Positions 11,425 through 23,957 of a stretch of DNA of 64,000 bases are shown here, in pieces (the first letter of the stretch is position 1; every line of letters begins with the position of its first letter). The notes below the pieces were generated by a model. That model made no database searches and was not told the DNA's origin. It saw nothing but the letters and a program-made list of their open reading frames with translations. Where the stretch lies: NCBI GenBank assembly GCA_035578155.1, contig JAPWDM010000033.1, positions 3,196,122-3,260,121 on the forward strand, in the 5' to 3' direction. Source of the stretch: Brachynemurus nebulosus. Lineage: Eukaryota > Arthropoda > Insecta > Neuroptera > Myrmeleontidae. Made by a program: the position numbers and the translations under genes.

Positions 11425-12652
11425 AACTGTATGTTCCAAACTTAATAAAATTATTCCAATTTAAAAAAAAAAAGAAATATTTTAAAAAGTTTTTCATTTA
11501 TTAATCAGTATGAAATTTCTTCATAAACTGATATAAACATATAAAAATTATAACAAAAATTGAAATAAAAATAAATTTATTTCTTTTGTTACTTTTTATA
11601 TAAAAAATATTTTCTAAAATTTTTAATATTTAAAAAAATAAAAAAAATTCTTTTTTGAAAATATTCATATTTGAATAAAAACTATTACCATATATTTTAA
11701 GTAATATAGTTTTATTGAAATAATTCAAACATTTGCTCATAACTCTTCGCTAGATTGTATGCGACAATTTTTAAATATATAAAATATATATTTATTTAAC
11801 GTTCGAATAACACACTTCATTCGCGCTTGGTATGTAGTGAGTTTCTGCATTATAAATTTATTAAAAAATTTATTTTATAAAATTGTTTGTCCACATAAGA
11901 GCCTAAGGCTTAACACCTATAGCCCATGGACTTGCTTTGACATAATATAGGATAATATTAAAAAATTATAAAAATTATATATAAATGGTTTTGGGTTAAT
12001 AAAAATATATGTGAATTATTAATAAAAATCATAAAAATTTTTAATAAATAAAAACACATATTTTTTTTAATACCAAAACACTTACTTTATATATTTTCAT
12101 AATTTTTCGATGAAGTACCTTTACGATGTTACTGTAGTAAATAAAAATTATTTGAAAATATCAACTTAACAAAAAATAATATTTTCAAAAGAACAGAACT
12201 TAGTCAAAATAAAACTATTAATGTAATGGTCTTACACACATACATAATAGCTATATATACTTTGACCGAACCGTTCATAATGTTTAAGTCAACTACACAC
12301 ATCGATATTTAAAAAGGTACCATCATCATATATAAGTTTTGGATTTTGCAGCGTGGTAAATTTTACTTTTTTTTTTATATTTTTTTGTTTTAATTTGTTA
12401 TAAAAATGATAAAAACTATAAAATATATAATTATTAATGAAGTTTTTTAAAGTTTATATTAAAATATAAGAATTTTTTTTAAAATTTTTCATTTTTTTTT
12501 CATTTTTTTTGATTTTTATATAGACACATAAAACATAGTACAGTAACAACACACATCGTAAGACGATGTTTGTACTCAATATAAGTCAGATGACTGCAAC
12601 AACATCGCTTACATACAAAATCAATGTATATTTGAACTTAGAAAAAATTTTT
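11425..12652 (-). promoter_or_regulatory. 5' external transcribed spacer and IGS proximal part
   Basis: This 1.2-kb AT-rich segment lies just upstream of 18S in its transcription direction, so it should hold the 5' ETS and the RNA polymerase I promoter. No promoter can be assigned by eye. A less AT-rich island at about 12225-12360 (containing cgaaccgttc, acatcgatat and ggtaccatcatcatatataag) is the best candidate for a promoter or start region because it stands out from its surroundings. A second island at 11805-11935 also does. Nothing coding is seen. Confidence 0.6.
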
Positions 12653-15600
12653 ACATATTAATAGTAAATGATACAAAATTTTTAAGAATTCATATATTTT
12701 AAAACTTTTTTTAAAATTATCATGTATTTTCTTAAAATAAACAAATGTGGATAAGTATTTTTTATGTAAAAATAATAGTTTAAGAGTAAATTTATAATTT
12801 GTTATTTATGATGTACGTTTTATCAACTTTTATGAATAGTTAGAAAAATCATAATAAAACATTCACATATACCAATATTTCAATACTTTAACTTACTTTT
12901 GGTTAAAATATTATACATTCACCTGACTTTTGTTAACGTATTACAATATCTTACTTACATTAGTATTTTAAATGTACATTTTTCATACATTATCATAAGA
13001 TACAAAACTATTAAAAATTCATAAATTATAAAACTTTTTTTAAAATTATCATGTATTTTCTTAAAATAAACAAATGTGGATAAGTATTTTTTATGTAAAA
13101 ATAATAGTTTAAGAGTAAATTTATAATTTGTTATTTATGATGTACGTTTTATCAACTTTTATGAATAGTTAGAAAAATCATAATAAAACATTCACATATA
13201 CCAATATTTCAATACTTTAACTTACTTTTGGTTAAAATATTATACATTCACCTGACTTTTGTTAACGTATTACAATATCTTACTTACATTAGTATTTTAA
13301 ATGTACATTTTTCATACATTATCATAAGATACAAAACTATTAAAAATTCATAAATTATAAAACTTTTTTTAAAATTATCATGTATTTTCTTAAAATAAAC
13401 AAATGTGGATAAGTATTTTTTATGTAAAAATAATAGTTTAAGAGTAAATTTATAATTTGTTATTTATGATGTACGTTTTATCAACTTTTATGAATAGTTA
13501 GAAAAATCATAATAAAACATTCACATATACCAATATTTCAATACTTTAACTTACTTTTGGTTAAAATATTATACATTCACCTGACTTTTGTTAACGTATT
13601 ACAATATCTTACTTACATTAGTATTTTAAATGTACATTTTTCATACATTATCATAAGATACAAAACTATTAAAAATTCATAAATTATAAAACTTTTTTTA
13701 AAATTATCATGTATTTTCTTAAAATAAACAAATGTGGATAAGTATTTTTTATGTAAAAATAATAGTTTAAGAGTAAATTTATAATTTGTTATTTATGATG
13801 TACGTTTTATCAACTTTTATGAATAGTTAGAAAAATCATAATAAAACATTCACATATACCAATAGTTCAATACTTTAACTTACTTTTGGTTAAAATATTA
13901 TACATTCACCTGACTTTTGTTAACGTATTAAAATATTTTACTTCCATTAGTATTTTAAATGTACATTTTTCATACATTATCATAAGATACAAAACTATTA
14001 AAAATTCATAAATTTTAAAACTTTTTTTAAAATTATCATGTATTTTCTTAAAATAAACAAATGTGGATAAGTATTTTTTATGTAAAAATAATAGTTTAAG
14101 AGTAAATTTATAATTTGTTATTTATGATGTACGTTTTATCAACTTTTATGAATAGTTAGAAAAATCATAATAAAACATTCACATATACCAATATTTCAAT
14201 ACTTTAACTTACTTTTGGTTAAAATATTATACATTCACCTGACTTTTGTTAACGTATTACAATATCTTACTTACATTAGTATTTTAAATGTACATTTTTC
14301 ATACATTATCATAAGATACAAAACTATTAAAAATTCATAAATTATAAAACTTTTTTTAAAATTATCATGTATTTTCTTAAAATAAACAAATGTGGATAAG
14401 TATTTTTTATGTAAAAATAATAGTTTAAGAGTAAATTTATAATTTGTTATTTATGATGTACGTTTTATCAACTTTTATGAATAGTTAGAAAAATCATAAT
14501 AAAACATTCACATATACCAATATTTCAATACTTTAACTTACTTTTGGTTAAAATATTATACATTCACCTGACTTTTGTTAACGTATTACAATATCTTACT
14601 TACATTAGTATTTTAAATGTACATTTTTCATACATTATCATAAGATACAAAACTATTAAAAATTCATAAATTATAAAACTTTTTTTAAAATTATCATGTA
14701 TTTTCTTAAAATAAACAAATGTGGATAAGTATTTTTTATGTAAAAATAATAGTTTAAGAGTAAATTTATAATTTGTTATTTATGATGTACGTTTTATCAA
14801 CTTTTATGAATAGTTAGAAAAATCATAATAAAACATTCACATATACCAATATTTCAATACTTTAACTTACTTTTGGTTAAAATATTATACATTCACCTGA
14901 CTTTTGTTAACGTATTACAATATCTTACTTACATTAGTATTTTAAATGTACATTTTTCATACATTATCATAAGATACAAAACTATTAAAAATTCATAAAT
15001 TATAAAACTTTTTTTAAAATTATCATGTATTTTCTTAAAATAAACAAATGTGGATAAGTATTTTTTATGTAAAAATAATAGTTTAAGAGTAAATTTATAA
15101 TTTGTTATTTATGATGTACGTTTTATCAACTTTTATGAATAGTTAGACAAATCATAATAAAACATTCACATATACCAATATTTCAATACTTTAACTTACT
15201 TTTGGTTACAATATTATACATTCACCTGACTTTTGTTAACGTATTACAATATCTTACTTACATTAGTATTTTAAATGTACATTTTTCATACATTATCATA
15301 AGATACAAAACTATTAAAAATTCATAAATTATAAAACTTTTTTTAAAATTATCATGTATTTTCTTAAAATAAACAAATGTGGATAAGTATTTTTTATGTA
15401 AAAATAATAGTTTAAGAGTAAATTTATAATTTGTTATTTATGATGTACGTTTTATCAACTTTTATGAATAGTTAGAAAAATCATAATAAAACATTCACAT
15501 ATACCAATATTTCAATACTTTAACTTACTTTTGGTTAAAATATTATACATTCACCTGACTTTTGTTAACGTATTAAAATATTTTACTTCCATTAGTATTT

Positions 15601-16622
15601 TAAATGTACATTTTTCATACATTATCATAAGATACAAAACTATTAAAAATTCATAAATTTTAAAACTTTTTTTAAAATTATCATGTATTTTCTTAAAATA
15701 AACAAATGTGGATAAGTATTTTTTATGTAAAAATAATAGTTTAAGAGTAAATTTATAATTTGTTATTTATGATGTACGTTTTATCAACTTTTATGAATAG
15801 TTAGAAAAATCATAATAAAACATTCACATATACCAATATTTCAATACTTTAACTTACTTTTGGTTAAAATATTATACATTCACCTGACTTTTGTTAACGT
15901 ATTACAATATCTTACTTACATTAGTATTTTAAATGTACATTTTTCATACATTATCATAAGATACAAAACTATTAAAAATTCATAAATTATAAAACTTTTT
16001 TTAAAATTATCATGTATTTTCTTAAAATAAACAAATGTGGATAAGTATTTTTTATGTAAAAATAATAGTTTAAGAGTAAATTTATAATTTGTTATTTATG
16101 ATGTACGTTTTATCAACTTTTATGAATAGTTAGAAAAATCATAATAAAACATTCACATATACCAATATTTCAATACTTTAACTTACTTTTGGTTAAAATA
16201 TTATACATTCACCTGACTTTTGTTAACGTATTACAATATCTTACTTACATTAGTATTTTAAATGTACATTTTTCATACATTATCATAAGATACAAAACTA
16301 TTAAAAATTCATAAATTATAAAACTTTTTTTAAAATTATCATGTATTTTCTTAAAATAAACAAATGTGGATAAGTATTTTTTATGTAAAAATAATAGTTT
16401 AAGAGTAAATTTATAATTTGTTATTTATGATGTACGTTTTATCAACTTTTATGAATAGTTAGAAAAATCATAATAAAACATTCACATATACCAATATTTC
16501 AATACTTTAACTTACTTTTGGTTAAAATATTATACATTCACCTGACTTTTGTTAAATTATTACAATATCTTACTTCCATTAGTATTTTAAATCTACATTT
16601 TTCATACATTATCATAAGATAA
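12653..16622. repeat. IGS tandem array, twelve copies of a 329-bp repeat
   Basis: The landmark catgtattttcttaaaa starts at 12721, 13050, 13379, 13708, 14037, 14366, 14695, 15024, 15353, 15682, 16011 and 16340, exactly 329 bp apart each time. Copies differ by only a few substitutions. The first unit's start and the last unit's end are the most diverged, as expected at the edges of a homogenised array. A linked set of variants (aaaatattttacttcc plus cataaattttaaaac) occurs in the unit pairs at 13924-14010 and 15569-15655, five units apart. The array lies about 1.2 kb upstream of 18S, the usual place of IGS subrepeats, which in other insects act as enhancers or spacer promoters. No such motif is proven here. 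Confidence 0.97.
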
Positions 16623-16670
16623 AAAGCCATTTCAATACTTTATATTTCATTACTGTATACATACAATGTA

Positions 16671-16769
16671 CAGTATACATACAATATCATATAAAAAACC
16701 TTTCTAAATATGTAAGAAAAATAAAAATCAATATTTGTATTTTAACTACATATGTATATATTCATACAT

Positions 16770-16849
<80 letters not shown>

Positions 16850-17399
16850 GTAAGATGTGTTAGGGTGGCACCCTTCTTTAAATAATAATACATATACATA
16901 ATAACATACCACATATATCATATATATATGTTTAGTAACATGTATGTGTTTGTGATGTTTCCCTCTTTTTTATAAACCAGAATATATTAAATGATAGGAA
17001 ACATAAAAAGTTTTACATATATATATTCAGTAAAATATGTTGGAGTCGCACCCTTCTTTAAATATTAAAACATATACATAATAATATCCCACATATACAT
17101 AATAATATCCCACAGTATACATACAATATCATATAAAAAACTTTTCTAAATATGTAAGAAAAATAAAAATCAATATTTGTATTTTAACTACATATGTATA
17201 TATTCATACATACTACATATATATATATTCAGTAAGATGTGTTAGGGTGGCACCCTTCTTTAAATAATAATACATATACATAATAACATACCACATATAT
17301 CATATATATATATGTTTAGTAACACGTATGTGTTTGTGATGTTTCCCCCTTTTTTTATAAACCAGAATATATTAAATGATAGGAAACATAAAAAGTTTA
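16671..17399. repeat. Direct duplication of an AT-rich segment with (TA)n
   Basis: A segment beginning cagtatacatacaatatc at 16671 recurs at 17113, and both copies continue through a (TA)n tract, the motif ttagggtggcacccttcttt (16859, 17241) and aggaaacataaaaagttt (16998, 17380). A shortened intermediate copy of the middle part lies at 17019-17110. Copy 1 is longer because its (TA)n tract at 16775-16846 has expanded. Confidence 0.85.
16775..16846. repeat. (TA)n microsatellite
   Basis: About 36 uninterrupted TA units within the first copy of the duplicated segment; the second copy has only five to six units at the same place. Confidence 0.97.
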
Positions 17400-18087
17400 G
17401 TGTACGATAAACCGTCGTGAAGTTAAAGCACATAATATGTGTTGTTATATGCACTTAAACATTGTTTTTTGTGAACTTGTTTTTATTATTTTTTTCAATT
17501 ATTCTTACAAGTGGTTACAACCATTATTAATTTTAAAAAAATTTGTAATTTTTTCCAAAACTATAAATTTTATATATAATAAAAGTGAACGAATTGTGTT
17601 ACTTTTAACAAAATACATGTAAATGCGAACTTGTTTCTATTTTTTTAAACTATTACTTAAAAAGTGGTTTTAATATATATTAATTTTACAAAAATTGAAA
17701 TTTTCTTCAAAATTATAAATTTTACATATAAAAATGTGAACGATTTGTGTTTGTGAAGTTTGTGGCGTTTGTGACTACTTTTTGTATGTGACCGTAATTG
17801 TTTAATTACAAAGTTTAAGTGCATATACCTTCATATATTATGTGCTTTTATTTCACAATGCTATTTTATATATTATAATGTACACTCATTTTACAAAAAT
17901 TGAAATTTTCTTCAAATATATAAATTTTTAATATAAAACAGTAATAGATTTATCTTAACAAAATACATCAGTTTCAATTATCAATTTGTATCATTTACAA
18001 ATAACAAGTAAGTAAAATTTTTTTCATTAACAAAACTATGATTAAGATTTTCTTTTATTATATATTTGTTTTTTATTTCTATTAGAT
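17400..18087. other. AT-rich region upstream of the transposase gene
   Basis: No gene is supported. A segment at about 17425-17460 (agcacataatatg ... gcacttaaac) reappears inverted at 17814-17850. Internal motifs recur (tacaaaaattgaaattttcttcaaa near 17688 and 17895; tgtgaacgatttgtg-like near 17586 and 17733). It probably holds the promoter and 5' leader of the transposase; cttttatta...ttctattag just before 18088 could also be an intron end with an AG acceptor. Confidence 0.5.
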
Positions 18088-19725
18088 ATGAGAAATTATA
18101 AACGTAAAACTGAAAGAGGTTTTATATCTATCGAAACATTTAATGATGCCGCAAAAACAATAATTTCTGGAAACCGAAGTATCAATGCTGCTTCAAAGGA
18201 ATTTAATATTAAACGTACGACACTATCACGTTATATAATTAAGTTAAAAGCATATAAAAATAAGGAAACGCAAGATTTACCGACAATTGGTTATAAAAAA
18301 CCTAGACAAGTATTTTCTAAGGACCAGGAAATTGCATTAAAAGATTATTTACTACAAATGGCTTCGATATTTTATGGATTGACTCCGAAAAATGTTCGCC
18401 AGCTTGCTTATGAGTGTGCTGAAAAATTTAATATTAAAATGCCTGAAATATGGAAAATTAATAAAATAGCTGGCAAAGAGTGGCTTACTAGTTTTCTAAA
18501 AAGGAATCGAGAATTATCAATTAGAAAACCAGAAGCAACAAGTATCGGACGAGCGACATCATTTAATGTTCAAAATGTAAAACCATTTTTCACAAAATTA
18601 GCTGAAGTTAAGAATAAATATCAATTTACCGCATCAAATATTTATAATGTTGATGAAACCTCAATTAGTACTGTATTAAAACCTCCTAAAATAATTGCTG
18701 CCAAAGGTAAAAAAAATGTTGGCTCCATAACTTCTGCTGAACGGGGCACTAATGTCACACTAATATGTGCTGTTTCTGCAAACGGAAATACAGTGCCTCC
18801 TATGTTCGTATTTCCACGAAAAAAATATAAAAATCATTTTATTAATAATGGACCAAAAGGTTCTATTGGTGCAGGAAATTCTAGCGGTTGGGTAACAAAT
18901 GAAGAATTTTTTATGTACATGCAGCATTTCATTGCACACGTTAAACCATCTATTAATAATCCAGTATTACTCTTATTAGATAATCATTCCTCACATTTAC
19001 ATGTACCAACCTTAAACTTAGCGAAAGATAATGGGATCGTAATGTTATCCTTTCCACCACATTGTAGCCATAAATTACAACCACTTGATGTGGCTGTGTA
19101 TGGACCATTTAAGAAATATGCTTCAACTGCACAAGATTTATGGTTAAGAATTAATCCAGGTGAAAAAATAACAATATATGATATCCCAAAAATAGTAGCA
19201 GATTCATTACCATTAGCTACAACTAATACAAATATCATAAAAGGATTTAAAAAGACTGGAATATTTCCATATAATGAAAATATTTTTACTCAAGATGATT
19301 TCGCTCCGTCATTCGTAACTGATCCCCCAGAATCGCAAATTTTAACATCATCACCTACAATATTTTCTCCAGAAATAGTTCGACCGTACCCAAGGGCTGC
19401 TTCAAAAGAACAGGGTCAAACCAAGAGGAAAAGAAAATCTAGTGTTTTAACCGATTCAATAGAAATAAAAACATTAGAGAAAGAACAAAATATAAAAAAA
19501 AAGTGTAAAAAAGTTACTAAAAAAATTAATATTTGTATTAATAGTAATTGCTTAATATTATTACCAAGGATTTCTTGCTTAATATGCAATGAACTATTTT
19601 CAAAGTGTAGCCTCAAAGAAACGTGGATTGAATGTCAGTTGTGCAAAAATTGGGCGCATATTAATTGCGTACCTAATACTAGTGATACATATATATGTAT
19701 TAATTGTGATAATATTTCCATATAA
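18088..19725 (+). CDS. pogo/Tigger-type DDE transposase with C-terminal PHD-like finger
   Basis: A 545-residue intact ORF. Residues 13-55 form a Psq-like helix-turn-helix (DAAKTIISGNRSINAASKEF...TTLSRYI). A CENP-B-type second DNA-binding region follows to about 145. The DDE_1 catalytic core spans about 180-345: first Asp189 in NVDE, second Asp298 in LLLLDNHSSH, third Asp334 in LQPLDV. A basic region (KRKRKS) precedes a PHD-like C4HC3 zinc module at 497-540 (C497, C500, C516, C519, H524, C527, C537, C540). In the family this enzyme cuts and pastes its own TIR element at TA. All three acidic residues are present, so it may be active or domesticated. Flanking TIRs were not found with certainty, so its parent element is undefined. 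Confidence 0.9.
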   Translation: MRNYKRKTERGFISIETFNDAAKTIISGNRSINAASKEFNIKRTTLSRYIIKLKAYKNKETQDLPTIGYKKPRQVFSKDQEIALKDYLLQMASIFYGLTPKNVRQLAYECAEKFNIKMPEIWKINKIAGKEWLTSFLKRNRELSIRKPEATSIGRATSFNVQNVKPFFTKLAEVKNKYQFTASNIYNVDETSISTVLKPPKIIAAKGKKNVGSITSAERGTNVTLICAVSANGNTVPPMFVFPRKKYKNHFINNGPKGSIGAGNSSGWVTNEEFFMYMQHFIAHVKPSINNPVLLLLDNHSSHLHVPTLNLAKDNGIVMLSFPPHCSHKLQPLDVAVYGPFKKYASTAQDLWLRINPGEKITIYDIPKIVADSLPLATTNTNIIKGFKKTGIFPYNENIFTQDDFAPSFVTDPPESQILTSSPTIFSPEIVRPYPRAASKEQGQTKRKRKSSVLTDSIEIKTLEKEQNIKKKCKKVTKKINICINSNCLILLPRISCLICNELFSKCSLKETWIECQLCKNWAHINCVPNTSDTYICINCDNISI

Positions 19726-19788
19726 ATATTTCAAAAAAATTATTTATAAATGATACAAATTTCTTTAATATGGTTAATTGGATAAGGG

Positions 19789-20416
19789 TAACTTATTTAA
19801 GTCACCCTTATCCAAATAACCGTAATTTTGTCATATCTTTTGTGTGGTGTAATTTTTATATGTTCAACTTACCTCTGTAATGTCGTTAATTGGATAAGAC
19901 TGATTTATTTAAGTGTGGTAATTTGACCATATCTTTTGTGTGGGGTAATTTTTACATGTTCAACTTACCTCTGTATCCAACTAACCCCGGTCTACCCTAA
20001 CTTATTTAAGTCACCCTTATCCAAATAACCGTAATTTTGTCATATCTTTTGTGTGGTGTAATTTTTATATGTTCAACTTACCTCTGTAATGTCGTTAATT
20101 GGATAAGACTGATTTATTTAAGTGTGGTAATTTGACCATATCTTTTGTGTGGGGTAATTTTTACATGTTCAACTTACCTCTGTACCCAACTAACCCCGGT
20201 CTACCCTAACTTATTTAAGTCACCCTTATCCAAATAACCGTAATTTTGTCATATCTTTTGTGTGGTGTAATTTTTATATGTTCAACTTACCTCTGTAATG
20301 TCGTTAATTGGATAAAACTGATTTATTTAAGTGTGGTAATTTGACCATATCTTTTGTGTGGGGTAATTTTTACATGTTCAACTTACCTCTGTACCCAACT
20401 AACCCCGGTCTACCCT
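19789..20416. repeat. Three copies of a 209-bp tandem repeat
   Basis: Units start at 19789, 19998 and 20207 (taacttatttaagtcaccc) and are nearly identical. Each unit is two related half-units of about 104 bp sharing catatcttttgtgtggggtaa-type sequence and tgttcaacttacctctgta, so six half-units are present. Each unit ends ccaactaaccccggtctacc. The tract begins 63 bp after the transposase stop and may be the subterminal repeat region of that transposon's 3' end. A matching inverted copy upstream of the transposase was not seen. Confidence 0.9.
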
Positions 20417-20417
20417 A

Positions 20418-22488
20418 CTCGTAAATTTTACAAAAATGTATCACTCTGTACATTTTTTAAATCTATGTGCACATTCTTTGATGTTATTTAATATCAGAAT
20501 ACATATTAATCAGCTAAAAAATTGCTACTTACTTATGCTATAAACATCTAAGCATGTATTTTTTTTAAATATGTACCTTATAAATACCCATGATTACTTT
20601 ACTATATCGCGATATCGTGTTATAAAATACATAAGAATTTACTCATTTAATGTAAAAATATTTGATCATCAATAATTAAATAAAAACGAATTTTTTAAAA
20701 TATATATAGTAATATAATATTTTGCATATATAAAGTACTCTGTTAAAAGTACGGGTTTCTACACCGTTAAAAAACATATTTTTTACAATATCAATATATT
20801 GTAAAAAATCATATTTCTTAATATTTTCAAAACTGAATATGTAATATCAAGAATTTAAAACAGTTTTGAAACACTAATTTCTTCTCATAATATTTTTTTA
20901 GTCTTAAATTAATAGCACAATGTTCCATATATTTTAAGAAAATTTTCCTTTTAATATTTTATAACATATCTAAAAAATTTATAGCTATTTTTATCAAAAA
21001 ATTTATTACTTGCTATTGTTAAAAAATTAGTTAAATATATCTATAGGTATTAAATGACCTCTAGTTTTTGTAAAAGACTGTAAATAGCAATTCATCTTAA
21101 ATACGAAATTATTTTATCAATGCTAAATAAGCGTTTTTCTCATATTGTCGTACTCCAATATGTATTGTATATTATTATAATTTATAAAAATGTGTTTTAT
21201 TTATTAAAAAATTTAACAAAATCAAAATCTGACTTCACAACATTTCTGATTATATACTATGTCATGTCTATACATATATTAACAAGTTTGCCAAAAAAAT
21301 TATGATGAAAAAACTTTAAGTCTTAAGACGTTACTAACAAATGACGATGAACGATTTGGTTCATGGCATCCCAACAATAAACTTAAAACTCTCCCGGGGG
21401 TATTCAGAGATAAATAAGAACATTACATATATTGAGTGATTTAGTTAATATATCTACTTAATAAATTTCTAACACTGACTGACTGACTGACAGACAACAC
21501 ACAGCCTAAACCGTTGGGTTTAAAAGAATGAAATTTTGCATAGGAGTTCCCTATGTGACGTAGGTGAACACTAACAAAGGATCTTTTGAAAAATTCGTCC
21601 CCTAAGTGGGTTTAATAGGGAATGAAAATTTGTATGTAAATTCTTTATTTTTGAAGTTAGTGATATTAAAAATATGTTACTATGGCTATTAAAATAAATA
21701 TTTAATGAATCATTAAGTTTGACCGATAGACAACGGACAACCTCAACTGTTAAGTTTAGAGGGTCGAAATTAAGCACAGGACTTATGAAAATTGGCGTTT
21801 AGACTTCTATTTATAAACAAAAGTCAGTTGTTTCTGGAAATTTATTCCCTAAGGCGTTAAAACAGAAAATGAAAGTTCATATGGGAAGTTCATCGTGGAT
21901 ATTGATTTAGGCTTTTAAAAAGCATTAAAAGTGAGCACAAAGTGAGTACCTAATAAAGAGATATTGTCGATGGGCAATCCCATTGGGTATACAGCTAGTA
22001 TGTAAATAAAAGATAAATAAAATCAAAATCCGAAAATGTATGAAACCGAATCCAACGAAACTTAACCCATTGATCAAAACAAGTCATAAAAAATTTTCAA
22101 AAAGTGGTGTTTTACAAAGTAAAATTTTCAAAAAGTGGTGTTGTGCAAAGTAAAATTTTGAATAATAATTATTATGTTTATATATTCCCCCAATATTTTT
22201 ACCCTAAAAAAAATAGTTATAGAACGATAGGTAGGTATTGAATAAGTATTTTTTGTTTGTTAACTTATTGATGATAGAGAAAAAAATAAAGGCCTAAATA
22301 AAAATTTGCTTTTTATAGACAGTGAAATGTTTTTAAACTATTCGCAGTTTAATTTTGTAAAAACACCTAAAAAATTATCAGTTAAAGACAAATATTATTT
22401 CTAAGCAAACGAATTGAAAATTATGTCTAATGCAAAAAAACGTAGCATTCCTTTATGTAATTTTATACCATAAGAATATATACGTATA
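20418..22488 (+). repeat. Left arm of the palindrome
   Basis: Starts ctcgtaaattttacaaaaa and runs to the TA at 22487-22488. The arm is AT-rich and non-coding apart from the shared 61-codon frame. It includes a short direct repeat at 22090-22160 (aaaattttcaaaaagtggtgtt twice). Confidence 0.88.
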
Positions 22489-22710
22489 CAGGGTGGAAAG
22501 TAAAATAATTGTCATCGTTTTCATATAGGTAAGAAATGGGGGTCACCTTGCTTTCAACTACCGTGTTTCAACTACTTTTTCAAGGTCACCATTTTTTCAC
22601 TGCAGATGTTTTCGGCTGTCATCGCTAATATTCGCGCCCGTCCAAATTAAATATATTTAGTGGAATTTTATCTTTTTAGTTAGTTATTAAAAATAGTTGA
22701 AAGAGTGAAG

Positions 22711-23664
22711 ATGAGCTCGTCCAAAATTTATAGTATTTCTCAGCTGTTTGGAAATAAATTAAAATCAACTAACGAGAGGTTTAGATTGTGGTTATTTTTG
22801 GAAAATTTGGATAACAACAATCTGATTACTGATATTGGGAATATAAATTATACAGAAGAAGAAAAGCTATTGTCCAACAGCAATTTAAAACTGCTAACAC
22901 CAATTACAGAACCTTTTTGTGACAATATAATGCTTGTGAAAATAAGTGATATTCGGAATTGTGAAAAACGTGGTAAAGGAAAACAGTTTTATTGTGTAAA
23001 AGAAATATGTGGTGCTTTTAATAGTTACTTACGAGGAAAATTTTCTAAATTTATTTCTGCAAGACATTCAGTAAAAGCAAAACTAACTTTTCTTTTACAA
23101 AGTGAAAATAAAATGGCAAAAGGAGTTAAAGAAATTATTGGAAAGGAAGAAATGGAAAATATTAATAAAAAATATATAAATCCAATATGTATTCCGTATA
23201 AAGTGGAACTAGCGGACGTTAAGGTGGAGACTCTACTGGGAGAACTGCCAAACGTTTTAAATCAGCTTAAAGTGGACGACTACTATCTTTTAGATTTGGA
23301 CATAACACAGGATTTTGCGGGAATATTTAACAAGATAGAAATGTGTCAATTTTTAACGAATAATTGTAACTTCATACACAAAATTACACCAAAAAGACAG
23401 CAAAGAGTCACTCCCAAAGAGTCACTCCGGAAAGAGTCACTCCCAAAAGAGTCACTCCCAAAGAGTCACTCCCAAGGAGTCACCCCCCAAAGAATCACTC
23501 CCAAAAGAGTCACTCCCAAAGAGTTACTCCGAAAAGAGTCACTCCCAAAAAGTCACTCCCAAAAAGTCACTCCCAAAGAGTCACTCCGAATAGAGTCACT
23601 CCCAAAAGAGTCACTCCCAAAGAGTCACTCCCAAATGAGTCACTCCCTAAGAGTCACTCCCTAA
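22711..23664 (+). CDS. Unrecognised protein of the inner TIR element
   Basis: 317 residues from the first ATG (22711). Residues 1-228 look like a real globular domain: mixed composition, a Lys-rich middle (about 95-150), and a distinctive YYLLDLDITQDFAGIFNK stretch at about 190-210, just before a Cys-containing CQFLTNNCNF. I do not recognise the family. The remaining C-terminus is translated minisatellite (ITPKRVTPKELL, KESLPKSHSQ units) and may be an accidental extension. The gene begins about 220 bp inside the left TIR, as a transposon gene would. The acidic LDLDITQDF motif could belong to an enzyme active site, but that is only a guess. Confidence 0.5.
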   Translation: MSSSKIYSISQLFGNKLKSTNERFRLWLFLENLDNNNLITDIGNINYTEEEKLLSNSNLKLLTPITEPFCDNIMLVKISDIRNCEKRGKGKQFYCVKEICGAFNSYLRGKFSKFISARHSVKAKLTFLLQSENKMAKGVKEIIGKEEMENINKKYINPICIPYKVELADVKVETLLGELPNVLNQLKVDDYYLLDLDITQDFAGIFNKIEMCQFLTNNCNFIHKITPKRQQRVTPKESLRKESLPKESLPKSHSQGVTPQRITPKRVTPKELLRKESLPKSHSQKVTPKESLRIESLPKESLPKSHSQMSHSLRVTP

Positions 23665-23875
23665 GAGTCACTCCCAAAAGAGTGACTCCCAGAGAGTCAC
23701 TCCCAAAGAGTAACTCCCAAAAGAGTCACTCCCAAAGAGTCCCTCCCAAAGAGTCACTCCCAAAAGAGTTACTCCCAAAAGAGTCACTCCCAAAAGAGTC
23801 ATTCTCAAAAGAGTCGCTCCCAAAATAGTCACTCCCAAAAGAGTCACTCGTGAAGAGTCACTCCACAGGTATAGA
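23400..23875. repeat. Minisatellite of a 15-16 bp unit
   Basis: About thirty tandem copies of agagtcactcccaaa with one- or two-base variants and an alternating extra A. The first half is read as coding sequence in the 22711-23664 frame. There are no spacers, so this is not a CRISPR array. Confidence 0.93.
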
Positions 23876-23957
23876 AGGCTCAACCCGCGGAATCTTTAGT
23901 CAGTCGAGTTCAGTTCAGCTATTCGTAAACACGTTGCAATCGTAAAACTGTTAAGCT

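Noticed and set aside
12653..16622. Regular repeats that could suggest a CRISPR array
   Set aside because: Units are 329 bp, contiguous and near-identical, with no unique spacers; the position upstream of 18S explains them as IGS repeats.
21120..21305. 61-codon ORF present in both palindrome arms
   Set aside because: Its identity in both arms is explained by the arm similarity. Composition is AT-driven (Ile/Tyr/Lys-rich) and it has no upstream or downstream gene signals.
23400..23875. Short regular repeats resembling a CRISPR array
   Set aside because: A 15-16 bp unit without spacers is a minisatellite.
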